Shown here: positions 36,526-47,565 of the stretch, in pieces
How positions within the stretch are numbered: position 1 is the stretch's first letter
Layout: each line of letters starts with the position of its first letter
Assembly (NCBI GenBank): GCA_963971285.1
Contig: OZ020255.1
Coordinates: 4,154,001 to 4,218,000 of the forward strand
Direction: 5' to 3'
Length of the DNA: 64,000 bases
Origin: Astropecten irregularis
Lineage: Eukaryota > Echinodermata > Asteroidea > Paxillosida > Astropectinidae
The notes under the pieces: generated by a model
Seen by the model: the letters and a program-made list of their open reading frames with translations, nothing else
Told to the model about the DNA's origin: nothing
Databases searched by the model: none
Made by a program: the position numbers and the translations under genes

Positions 36526-37074
36526 GAGTCTTTTTATTATTGATCATGTGCAATAAAATTACATGTTAATGTTTATTATATCACGCTCAGAACATAACCC
36601 TCATGTACTTCTTCGGCCTTTTATGTACACAATACCCATTTAGCTATAAGCTGCTGAGATCGTTAACATTTCCAACTAAACCTAATAATATCTGTTTCTG
36701 TATGCGAGTTGACATGTCATAGCTAGCTGTGAGTTGATTGCAGCCTCTTGCCGTACGATATGCCATGGATGTACTGTGCATGATGGGTCATGGGTGTGTA
36801 TAGAAACTATAGGCTTTATACGGGATGGTGCACTGGATTTGACACTTCTATCAGTGTAGCATTACTATAGTTACACTATGCACATACAATGTAATAAAAA
36901 ATCGATAGATTGTTTGCATGTTGCAAAACGTCTGTCCGACTTCTGCAACAGATATAAAGATGATTCAAAAACTAATGTATAGAGTAGATCCTGCTCTCTT
37001 TTGTGGCGCCAAATGTAAAATTGCCTTTAAAATATGGCATTAAAATGATATAACTCTTCACAGGAAAAGGATAC
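36526..37074. other. No gene recognised
   Basis: Single-copy-looking AT-rich sequence without open frames of note. Confidence 0.4.
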
Positions 37075-37418
37075 TAAATTAGTATCATACTTTGGTAGCA
37101 TACCGAAACAGAAATCTTCACAGATGTACCCATAACTTACAGGGTATAAAGATTGTAATGGTAGAAAAATACCGTTAAAAATGTTCTGCCTGAAATGCTG
37201 TATTTATCCAGAAAAAATGAAAACCAGTTACCAAAATTATGTTTGATCTTTTAAAGATTAAAAATAAACGAGAAAACTGTGGCCGTTTTTCACTGTTTTC
37301 TCAAAAAGTAGGCACCGTAGGCCTATGCGACAGAAAATGTTTACAGATGACTGTGACTGTACCTTCCTTGATATTTTTGCCCATGAATCTGTACAAAAAC
37401 CAAAGTATGATATTACCT
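37075..37418. mobile_element. TTAA-family MITE, subfamily A, left end decayed
   Basis: AGTATCATACTTTGGTAGC at the left and CAAAGTATGATATTACCT at the right. TTAA is intact only at the right (37419-37422). The interior matches subfamily A. Confidence 0.7.
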
Positions 37419-37422
37419 TTAA

Positions 37423-38509
37423 TTAATGTTTGCACCATTGTTAACCATGGATATTAGCTTTCCAAAGATGCCCAATCTGTCTGTAGAATCTCCAAACAGC
37501 AAAAAGTGCCGGACTCAATAAAGCTAAAGATGGAGTCACATCAATGGAGAAAAATACTCACGTAAAATGTCACTGTAAATCCCAGGTTATCTCGGTGACG
37601 CCAGAAAACAGTCAAGTTGCACTCCCAGGAAATGTTATTTCCAGTTATAGAAGACAATTGTAAAAACAACAACGTGAACAGCAACTCCAAACAACAACAA
37701 ATATTGTGTGTACTGTATTATGCAGTGGACTGGAAACACTAGTACAGGCAGCGTCGGTTTAAGGCACTTTGACCGTAATAATGGACTGACTGGGCTCAAG
37801 GTCAGACCGAGCATCAGTCAGGAACTGGATTGTAATTGCAACACCGAATGACCTCATGCATATCTGTCCTTTCAATTGTCGCAGTAATAGCGAGCTAGCA
37901 ATATGGACGAGTTGCTAGGAAAAGTAGCTTAGCATGACAACGAACTGTGCATATTGTTACCTCTGCTTACAATTTCTGCTGGGTATATAGTACTAGCAAT
38001 GATTTAAAATGCACATGCGCCTAGAAGGTATAGGCTACAATTGATTTGAGTGGTCGAAATGAAACTAGCATTTAACATCTGTCCAATTAGTACAAACAAA
38101 CGCATAATTGTTTTGGGTGGTGAAATTTCGTAGGTTAGTGAATTACACAATTATTTTGTTGAGAAATTGGAAGCGTTGCCATATGATATTGATACCGCAC
38201 ATTATGTAAATCATCGCAGGTTTGCAAATTTTATCCCGACTACAAGTATTTCATATATTTCAATTCATTGTTTTGGTTGATGGCAGTTTGCAGCAGTCTG
38301 TTAATTGTATTTATTTATTAATTTATTTATTTATTTACTGAGCATGCTCAGTGATGGGCACTATTTACCAGCTGACCTTCTGTCGTGGTTGGTTGGGTAG
38401 TTGGTGTTGTTTTGATATGACACGTACTGTCCTTGTCCTCATCATGGCTTGACCTCATAGGCCTAGTCACAAAGAGGTTGTAGTCTCCACTACAATGATA
38501 ATATAGTGC
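37423..38509. other. No gene recognised
   Basis: No long frame, tRNA-like sequence or repeat that I can pair within the window, apart from a short TTTATT tandem run near 38310-38335. Confidence 0.4.
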
Positions 38510-38513
38510 TTAA

Positions 38514-38854
38514 AGGTACAATTCATGATTGGTAAAGGTCACAGGACAGCACTCATACTTTGTCTGATCAAACATGTATATGAAATAATAAACCTGTGAA
38601 AATTTGAGCTCAATCGGACATCTGAGTCACGAGAAAATAGCGAAAACATGAAGAATAGTTTACTTTATGTTTGTTCCAAAATCGTTCGGACGACCGATCT
38701 TTAGAAAAGACACTAAATCTTGATTTCCTTGAAAAACCCAGCATCTGATGAACCAAGATTTCCCATGGTGACTGTTTACGAACTGTTGAGTTCATTTTCT
38801 GTCTCAAACTCAATAATTTTATTTTTGAGGTCTTGCAAATCCTATATGCTGCCT
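38514..38854. mobile_element. TTAA-flanked MITE, subfamily B, with a private interior
   Basis: TTAA lies at 38510-38513 and 38855-38858. The left half matches subfamily B (GATTGGTAAAGGTCACAGGACAGC, CATCTGAGTCACGAGAAAATAGC). The right half after ~38650 (ATGTTTGTTCCAAAATCG...) is not seen in the other copies. Confidence 0.7.
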
Positions 38855-39321
38855 TTAACTGTCACCATTTGACACTGCAGGGTTTTAACAAAATAAAGAC
38901 GGGAATTTATGCTTCAGTATAATCATTCTGGATAATGAGTTTCAACAAGTCAATGGGGGAGTTGCCGTCACCGCCCACCGGCCAAACGGCCACGCCTCTT
39001 CATTAGCTTGGGTGAAATCGCAGCAAATCATGTAGGCCTATAGTACCGTACGTACCGGTACGTTGTGCTGTACATGTACATGTCAACTAATATTAAGTCG
39101 ATTAATTCACTTTCAACGTTGTACTGACGGAAGGCCCATTTGCATGCATACTACACTACAGCTCAATGTATAAATAATATCAAATCAGCAATGCATTATG
39201 ATGTATGCATACCACACAAGGTCATCGTCCTCAATGTATAAACATATGAGAGCAATTAAATAAGTGCATGGGCTATTGCAGATAGGCCTATGCCATTTTG
39301 AAGTATTCTACATTTAATCGA

Positions 39322-39348
39322 AATGCACTTCGATTATCGAAGTGCATT
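39322..39348. repeat. Perfect 13-bp palindrome
   Basis: AATGCACTTCGAT, one base, then its exact reverse complement. It directly abuts the TTAA at the left end of the element at 39351-39916. Confidence 0.75.
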
Positions 39349-39350
39349 AA

Positions 39351-39916
39351 AGAGGATGTTCAACAGTCAACAAACCTCGCTTTATTTGTTAGAACTATAA
39401 ACCTTAAAGGGTCTCTGCAATGGGAATATTATGGCTTGAACATGTACCAATCAAAAAAATGTACATGGGATTGTGATTTTACCATAGAGCTATATTAAAA
39501 TTAAAAATAATTTTAATATAGCTCTATGGATTTTACCCACTTCCTCACACTGATTCAGGGTTAAAAACAGGTTTTTTGGTATGCTAATTAGCATTTCCAT
39601 ATTCATATTCATTAAAAAAATATTTATCTCACTCTGAACACAGAAAGAGAGTCTTTTGTGATGATTTTTCTCTCAACATGCTCAACCCGCAAGCTCCCCA
39701 AAATACAGATTCTCAGAATTTCGTCAATGGCTGCAGACAAATCTGTGTGATTTCGTGACGTCAGATACGTCAGTTTGCAGGCTGAGAGAAAAATTATCAA
39801 AAAAAGACTCTCTTTCTGTATTCAGTGTGAGATAAATATTTTTCCCCATTTCAAGTAGTTTAAGGATAACAGTTCTAACAAATAAAGCGAGGTTTGTTGA
39901 GTGTTGAACATCCTCT
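39351..39916. mobile_element. Second TTAA-flanked TIR element (AGAGGATGTTCAACA ends)
   Basis: TTAA at 39347-39350 and 39917-39920 flank about 48 bp of inverted ends: AGAGGATGTTCAACA...AACAAACCTCGCTTTATTTG is mirrored at 39869-39916. The ends differ from the AGGTA family, so this is a separate TTAA element. Inner mirrored blocks include GACTCTCTTTCTGT against its reverse and the strong hairpin at 39482-39529. Confidence 0.7.
39482..39529. repeat. Perfect 22-bp hairpin with 4-nt loop
   Basis: CCATAGAGCTATATTAAAAT... pairs without mismatch with ...ATTTTAATATAGCTCTATGG around an AAAA loop (arms 39482-39503 and 39508-39529). Inside the element at 39351-39916. Confidence 0.85.
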
Positions 39917-39920
39917 TTAA

Positions 39921-40566
39921 ATCTTCACTAGCAAAAGAGAGTAAGAATTTATTTATTAAAATTTAGCTCACGTTATTTTGCACAGTGTACGCTCGGCACT
40001 ACCGTCCCTCATGGAACTAAAAATGGTTTAAATATAGCGCCGGATATACACGATAACAATTTGTACATAGGCCCAACTCTTTGTTTGGTCAAGAGACCCG
40101 AGCCATACCAAACCAATTCAAATGGCTTTCAGATAAAATGTTCACAAAAGGGCAATGCAAGTGGTTTTTTGGTATCATGTTAGACAGAAAAGAGTAACAC
40201 CTAGCTGCATAAGCCATAAATATGATCGTTTCATTTTTGTTTCCATCATTTGTTCGATTCTGAAATTTAACATTCCAAGCTGAATATTTGGATATGACTA
40301 CTTTGGAAATTGCGGCAATACCGAGTGCCTTTCAAAGGACAGTTGACAACAATCTGAAAATAAAGGTTTTCCCGGACATTTAAGAAACTTTCGTATCATA
40401 TTTATTACCAGTTAGTATCAATTTCGACTAGCAAATTAATCATCCTGTGTATTTTATGTTCACTTTCGTTTATTATGTTCGTTTAAAATTATGGACGACA
40501 AAAGATTTGAAATTGAAGAAATTGTAACACGAGTAACTGGCAACACAAGTTGAGGTAAGCTTGAAG
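39921..40566. other. No gene recognised
   Basis: AT-rich sequence. A GGTTTTCCCGGACATTTAAG piece at 40367-40387 resembles the ends of the element at 33805-34192 but lacks a partner. Confidence 0.4.
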
Positions 40567-40830
40567 TTAACTGGATATTAATTTCATCAAATAACCACAT
40601 GGGAAAGTGACTGAATTGAAAGTAATTGAAAAGTGAACAAATAAAAATTGACTGGAGCGGGATTCGAACCAGCGACCTCCTGAAAACCGAACAGGCGCTC
40701 TACCAACCGAGCCATCCAGCCCTACTTTGGTGATGTCCCTAATATTCAATTATCTTTGTCAGAAGCCATGAAACCACTCACATACTACACTGTATATCCC
40801 AAGGGTCTTTTTATGGATGCTCGCAGCAAA
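40567..40830 (-). repeat. tRNA-derived SINE (GGGCTGGATGGCTC family), copy 2
   Basis: On the minus strand at about 40650-40725: GGATGGCTCGGTTGGTAGAGC (A box region) and GGTTCGAATCCC (B box). The upstream text GTTTCATGGCTTCTGAC...AAAGATAATTGAATATTAGGGAC matches copy 1 at 19415-19640. Any open frame here is repeat-derived. Confidence 0.8.
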
Positions 40831-40899
40831 TTTATCATTTTAAAAACAATTTTTTTTATCGGATTTGAAAAACAGATAATCTTAAATTTAAACGAACCT

Positions 40900-41067
40900 T
40901 ACTTTTACCTACCTTTCAATAAGACTAATCATATTTCTTCCATCTGTAAGTCTGTTCATTTCCATCTACGTAACCTTTGGCGTATTCGTAAATACATTGA
41001 TCATGACACCTGTCATCACGTTGTCCGTTCCTTCATAACATCTAGACTGGACTATTGCAACTCTCTG
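40900..41067 (+). mobile_element. LINE (CR1/L2-like) reverse transcriptase fragment, left of the Polinton-type element
   Basis: The reading frame shows HISSICKSVHFHLRNLWRIRK and DTCHHVVRSFITSRLDYCNSL, the classic end of the RT/thumb region of CR1/L2/Rex-type LINEs (usual text 'LVxAFVxSRLDYCNSLL'). The Polinton-type element enters right after NSL, and the coding likeness continues beyond it at 63862. The LINE start is uncertain; it abuts the SINE at 40567-40830. Confidence 0.8.
41063..41067. repeat. Target site duplication CTCTG, left copy
   Basis: CTCTG precedes AGTAGTATG here and follows CATACTACT at 63862-63866. Polintons usually make 6-bp duplications; TCTCTG can be read as 6 bp if the outermost base of the right terminal repeat is counted in the duplication. 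Confidence 0.75.
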
Positions 41068-41345
41068 AGTAGTATGAAAAGGGGGTTATCATTCCAAACC
41101 CCATTTTCACTCACTCCACTCCACATTTAACTGCCACATTCAAAATAGATTTCATCTCGCCAATTTTTACCCCCCATTTCACAAATCTCAAAATATCCAA
41201 AATCAAAATCAAAATGCCTCATTTTATCGCGAAAAAAAAAATGTTGTAAATTTAAAAAGTTGTAGATTGGAATGTGAAAAAAAATGAGAAAAAATAGAAT
41301 TTTTTTTTATAAAATATTAATTTATATTATTATAAATAAGATGGA
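41068..41345. repeat. Polinton terminal inverted repeat, left
   Basis: Matches the reverse complement of 63600-63861 with only a few differences over the outer ~240 bases. The last stretch is AT-rich and ends in TTATATTATTATAAATAAG followed by the start codon of the polymerase gene. The repeat therefore carries the promoter and start site. Confidence 0.9.
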
Positions 41346-43847
41346 TCGAGAGAATAATCAAACGCCGCGTCGTGTAATTGCGAAGGGATATAACAAATGG
41401 AAAAAAAGAGAACTAGAAAGATTTGTTGAATCTGAAAGAGTTCCATTTATACAAAGCCTTGGATCTACTCGAAATGATTTGATACGTGTAATTGAAAGTG
41501 CGGGGCCTGTTAGACCAAGAGGATATAAAAGTTGGAGTAAATCAAGGTTAGAAATTTATATTATACAAAATGATTTGTTTAATTTATTAAACCGACGAGT
41601 AAGAAATACTCGTCAACATTATATTAGTTCGATTAAAAGTTTTCAAAACCAATTTTTAAACTTAAATACAAAAAAAATTGAATATCTTAGAGAATTAACA
41701 AGAAGATTTAACCTTGATGTTACACCAACTGGTTATAGGGGGCAAATAATAAGACGAGACTATGTCAAAGCAATTAAAGATTATGTTGCACCGACAACAA
41801 TTAACGAAGCAATTAACTGGAGAGGAACTAGACGTTTTAGAAACAATTTGATAAATTTAGAAATGAGGCCACAATCAAATTACCGAGATATAACAATATT
41901 TTTCAATCAGCATCGTGGGGATATTGTAAAAAAGGTAAAATCAATGTTTAGAGAACATGGAGCCTTTAAGATTCAATTTGCTATAAAAATAACCTATGGG
42001 AAAACAACAACGGGAAGTCTTATTGATTTTACTGTTAGAAGTGGTCAAGGACTTATTTTAAGTGAAAGTGAAATAGTAAATGAGGTAAATAAAAATATTG
42101 GAGAATTAATACACAAAGTCGAAAATAATAATTTACAAGATTCGGATTTAGTTTTAGATAAAATAGAAGTGTTTTATATGAATTTTGGTAGATATATCTT
42201 TGCTAATGTTGGTTCTTATCTAGAATTACCTCCATTTATTAAAAACAAAAATGCTGTTGTTAATGTGTTAAACAAAGACGATCAATGTATTAGATGGGCA
42301 ATAAGATCAGCATTAGGACTGTATACTGACAAGGTTAAAGAAAATAAGAGGAAAAATCCGGCTTATCAAATTAAGGAGGCAAGACCAAGCACTTATAAAT
42401 TAGATGATGGTTTAAACTTTGATGGGATAGGTTTTCCAACCCAAATAAATCAAATATCTAAAATTGAACGGCAAAACAATTTTAATATTAATGTGTTTTT
42501 ATTAGATTGCGATAATGATAAAGAAGGAGATTTACCTACTCCTCATCGTATCTCTGAACAGGAAAACGATATTTCGATAGATTTATTGTTAGTTCATAGG
42601 GATGGGAAGAACCACTTTTGTTGGATCAAACATTTTTCAGCCTTATTTTTTATGGCCACGACTAAACATAAATGTAAATCATATTACTGTAGGAGATGCT
42701 TATCACATTTTCAAAAAGAAGATAAATTAAAATTGCACGAAGAAATGTGTAAGGGAATAGTAAATCATCCATCACAAGTAGTACTTCCTGAAGAAGATGA
42801 AAACATTTTACAATTCAAAAATTTTAAAAATATACAAGATGCACCATTTGTGATTTATGCTGATTTTGAATGTATCTTAGAAAAAGTAAACAAAAAACCA
42901 ACCGCAAAATCACAAATATTAGCTATTCATAAACCTAGCGGATATTCTTACGTTGTGGTAAGATATGATGGAAAACTAATGAATCAAAAAACGTATAGAG
43001 GAGCTGATGCCTCTAAAGATATAATTTATTCTTTGTTTAAAGAACAAGATGAAATTAAAAAGATATTTGATAATCCCAAAGAATGTGAATATGTTGATGA
43101 AGAAATAATAAAAAATAGTAACCGTTGTTGGATTTGTGAAAAAGAAATAAAAATAAATTCTGATCAAATGTGTCAATGTACGAATCCTAAAAAACCTAAA
43201 ACCAAAGAAGAAATATCAGCAAAAACATTTATAAATGCTAAAGGATATACAGAATACCTGTGTTTAACGTGTAATAAAAAAATTAATAACTTTAGAAAAG
43301 TTAAAGATCATTGTCACATCACAGGAAAGTTTCGTGGAGTTGCACATGCACATTGTAACCTAAAACTTAAAATAACAAATCGAACACAAATACCGGTCAT
43401 TTTTCACAACTTAAAAAATTATGATGGGCATTTGATTATGCAGGGGGTAGGAGCATGTATTGAAACATTAAATAAAACGATTAAGAAAAACGAAACTCGA
43501 AAGAAAAAAATTGAAACTACTCTATCTAAATTGTTAACTAAACAAGAAAAACTTGAAAATCATAAAAAAGAACTGCGAGAAAATCTTAACAAAGAAAAAA
43601 AAGAACGTGAGTGTTTTAATGAGTTACGTCGAGAAATAAGAAAAGATAACTCAAAAATTAAATTATTTGAAGAAAAGTATGGAATGAAATTTTCAAAAAG
43701 CAAAAATATGAAACTCAATCAAATAATGATTGGTTTTCAACGTGAATGTGTAGAAAAAATAAAACTAAATAATAAAAAACTAAAACTAAACAAAGACAAA
43801 TTAACAATGATTAAAGATTTATGGTTAAAAGAAGAAGATGAGATAAT
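41341..43847 (+). pseudogene. polB: Polinton protein-primed DNA polymerase B, N-terminal part (gene interrupted by nested retrotransposon)
   Basis: The start ATG at 41341 follows the TIR promoter block; an earlier in-frame ATG at 41284 lies in AT-rich TIR and is less likely. About 835 codons. From the N-terminus: two basic SAP-like motifs (~15-75); a region with C316 in DDQCIRWAIRSALG and H425 in HFCWIKHFSALF, resembling a thiol-peptidase Cys/His pair; a zinc-finger-like CKSYYCRRC...H...C; ExoI (FVIYADFEC, ~503); CWIC...CLTC pairs leading to DHCHITGKFRGVAHAHCN (~659), the signature of endonuclease VII-type His-Me fingers; ExoII (FHNLKNYDGH, ~688); and a Lys/Glu-rich coiled coil. Role: replication of the element with a terminal protein primer. 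The gene is broken by the Ngaro-type insertion. Confidence 0.9.
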
Positions 43848-44092
43848 TCATTTTATCTCTAAAGGATAAAATCATTTATACTCGGCGCAAGAAGATCCCT
43901 GAATCCCCTCTCCCTGAGGGGATTACATGTGAGCTTGGAATGCAACTGGACACTCCTTGGCTGCTGGGGCATGCACACTGCTTGTATATAGGCGCTGTCT
44001 CCAACTGGACAGGGCCAGTCAGTTGCAGTCTCCTGTAGCATACACTGACCAGACTACTTTGTATACAACTGTGTATTATACAATTTTTGTTG
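43848..44092 (+). repeat. Ngaro split direct repeat A1
   Basis: About 245 bases that recur as A2 at 48427-48671, without visible difference. Contains CCCTCTCCCTGAGGGG and a TGTATATAGGCGC box that could be a promoter. Confidence 0.85.
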
Positions 44093-44280
44093 GGTACAGG
44101 ACTTTGTAATTTCTCCCTTACGTTCCAAAGGGAGGAAACTTGTTTCTTCTGAAGTGCCACAGAGAGATATTTTAATCTGCACCCATTTTAGTGTAAATTC
44201 GGTTCTCTTTTATTGTGTATCATTTCTTGAATAATGCCAAAAACTACCCCGCGTCGAGTTTTCCCGTACTCCGCGTCAGC

Positions 44281-44670
44281 GTCGGCGAATGCGGTGGCAA
44301 GTGCTGCGGGGCAGAACCGGCCAAACGGACGGCCGCGGTCGCCCATGCACCGTGGTGGATGTCATCCCGGATGGCGGCGCTCCGGGACCATAGACGGTCT
44401 CCGCTCCTCCACCTCCGATACTCGAGGAAAACTCTTCTGCCGGGGTGTCTGGACTAACTGCTCAGAATGGGGCAAAATTTGCCGGCGAATATGGTGGCAA
44501 GTGCGAACCGGGTAGAACTTGCCAAACGGAGCCGTGGTCGCCCACGCACCGTGGTGGATGTCATCCTGGATGATGGCAGCGCTCCGGGACCATTGACGGC
44601 CCCTGCTCCTCCACCTCCGATACTCGAAAACTTTGCTGTCGGGGTATCTGGACTAGCTGCTCAGGATAGA
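44281..44670 (+). repeat. Two ~195-bp GC-rich units in the gag-like region
   Basis: GGCGAATGCGGTGGCAAGTGC...CACCGTGGTGGATGTCATCC...CTCCACCTCCGATACTCGA...TGTCTGGACTA recurs once at about 44482-44660 with scattered changes. The GC content is far above the surrounding Polinton. Confidence 0.75.
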
Positions 44671-46254
44671 GGTGAGTACGCTCAATTCCGGTCAACCGGA
44701 ATTGTCCGTTGAGGCCACCGACAAACGGCCGGTACCCATATTTTCTTTAACATTTGCATTGGGCTACCACGTGCCTTTGACGACAAACGAACAGATTTGG
44801 GCTGAGTTTAGTAGAAGTTATGAGTTGATTATAGCATTCCTTATTTAAGGCTAGGTCATGATATACCACTGGTCTTTTTGTCACTATTTGTTACTTTTAG
44901 ATGCAGTGTCGAATTCATATCATGGTTATTTGACTTGGAGCACTTTTGAGACTATTAATTATTGAATTGTGTTTTAGATATTATAGTAATTGTATTTTGA
45001 CTTTGATAATTCTTCCAGAGATTAAAAGAACTTGTTTGGTCAAGGTTTAGTTTCTTCAGAAAGTATGCATAAATTTATCTTGTTGCTCTTTGGTATTTCT
45101 GAATTGCTAGTTTTTCTTACAAGTTATTAGTATTTTCAAGTGTTTCAGGACTTGTTTAATCCAGTTGATTTAGATTTTACTTGTACATTGTGACAATGTA
45201 CAATGTTTTAGTTTTAGGTTGTCTCATGCCTTGTACAGTGCATTGCCACTTGTTACGCTCATTAATCTGTGGAACGCAGCTGATTACATTAACAAAGATC
45301 TTTGTGCTGTACATAACGCTTCTTTCGACATAGCCGTTGAGAAGATCGTAACAGTGGGTACTTCTGTTTGGTTGGCAAAGGCTGATATCAAATCAGCATT
45401 TCGGTTGTTACCAGTTTTGCCTTTAGATTATCGAGTTGTTAGGATTTACTTTTGACGGTATGTTTTATTTCGATACTGTATGCGCATGGGTTGTTCGATT
45501 TCCTGTTCACAGTTTGAGAAGTTTAGTTCCTTTTAGGAATATCAAATTCAACAAACTGCCAACACCCAGTTTGTAACACATTATCTAGACGACTTTCTTT
45601 TCATAGCCGATTCCTTCTCCTCTTGTGCGAAACTACTTCATGAGTTTACTTCAATGTGTTCTACACCAGGCGTTCCCTTAGCTCCTGAAAAGACCGAGGG
45701 TCCTGTACAGTCCATTTAGTACTTGGGATTAGAAATTGACTCTGTTAATGCTCAAGTCAGGGTACCCTACTGTAAATTACAGTACGGGCCATTTGTCAGC
45801 AAATCAATAACTTGTTAAGTAAACCCAATACAAAGCCACACTTGTACTTTTTGTAGCTCTCCAATCCTTGATCGGGTCCCTTAACTTCTTTTGTAAAGCT
45901 GTTGCTCCTGGCCGAGCATTTTGCACCGACTTTAGGGGTAACTGTCGTTTTGAAAAAACCACACCATATGGTTCGAATATCTAAAGGTGCCCGTCTGGAC
46001 TTGTTGATGTGGTTACAATTTCTGCTCCATTTTAATGGTGTATCTGCATTTCTTAATCTACACTGGGAGTCTAATGAGGTATAATTCCCTTGTTCACAGA
46101 TGCTGCAGTTGGTATAGGGTATGGGGCATGAAATGGTTCCAAGGTCTTTGGCCTGAAGATATATTGCGGTACCCCCCCCCCCCCCCCCCCCCCCTTAACT
46201 GTTCCCAATGTTGGTTGCTATGCCTTCTTGGGCGCCCCTCATTGCCAATCGAGG

Positions 46255-46306
<52 letters not shown>

Positions 46307-47565
46307 TACAGACAACATGGCGGTGGTTTTTATAGTTAACAAACAATCATCGCCTTGTCCAAGAATCATGCACCTGATGTGGTTACTGGTTCTGGAATGT
46401 CTCAAGCATAATATTTGTTTTCGGGCAGCACATGTTCCTGGGGTCTCCATGAAATTGCTCATTGTTTATCACGGTTTCAAAGTCCCTTCCGCTCTCTTGC
46501 CCCTCAGACAGATCCAAGTCCCACACCTTTTCCTCCACTACCACTGGTCTGGTAAATGGAGAAATGACCAGCTGTTGAATGCAGCCATTGGGCCAAAACA
46601 CCCGTCGAACTTTGAAACTGGGTGGGAGGTATTTCCCCAATTTTGCCATGAATCAAACTGATCAGCCAGCGGTCCCAGAGGACATCCTTAGATTTATAGC
46701 ATGGCTCTCCCTCCAGTCCAAGGCCCCAGCTACTATTGCCACTTATGTATTTGCAGTGGGTTATATCATGGAGCTGGTTTTATTCATAACTTGCTGAGCT
46801 GTCCAGACCCGACCCGTAATTGTTTAATATCTGAATTGTTGCACCAACATACGCCTTGGCATTTCAGTACACTTTTATATCAATTTTCTGTCATTTCGAT
46901 GGTAGTCCCCAAACAATATCTATTTAACGCGGTATTAAAAAAGGCACTGGCTTTCTCAACTTGAAACTACCCGCATTTCGGGACATTCTTTTCACATAGG
47001 AACCGCCTGTACGGCCTATGAGTTAAGAGTTCCTGCGGAGGACATTCGTGCAATGGGTAGGTGGCGATCCGATGTTTTCCCTCATTGCATGTGTATTCCC
47101 TGTGCCACTGTGTACTTCGCCTAGTATTTAGGCTACGCAATGTTAAGAACAAACTGATTTCTGTATCGTAGTATCTACCTAATTTTGTATTACTGTTTCA
47201 ATGCAGTCCAATATGGATTGTGGGTGACTCTCTGGTTCCATGGGCGACAGGTACTATGGATGTCCCATTGCGTGTCCTTTGGCGTGGCAAACGTGGCGCC
47301 GGTCTGTGCGAATTAAACCAATTATTTGAGGGGACATTCGGACCATCCCAATCTGTTATAATCATACATGTTGGCACCAATGACTTAATTGACGTTGATG
47401 GATTTTGTACAAGGCAACGCATTGCGTTCTCCATGCAGAGTTGCCTCGAACTGTTTCCTTGGTAATAGTGTTTTTCTTGCCAACTTATGTTCAGATATTC
47501 CCCCTTTTATGTAATGTGTCTGCTTTCGGCTTTGGCTTTCTTTCCCTTGGGACGCTCCGCGTTTG

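Noticed and set aside
40640-40735. Possible tRNA gene on the minus strand
   Set aside because: A and B boxes are present, but the acceptor and anticodon arms do not pair well and the flanks are shared with the copy at 19415-19640, so it is a SINE.
46035-46661. 208-codon frame including a run of lysines
   Set aside because: The lysines come from a long poly-A run within the broken Ngaro interior; it is not an independent gene.
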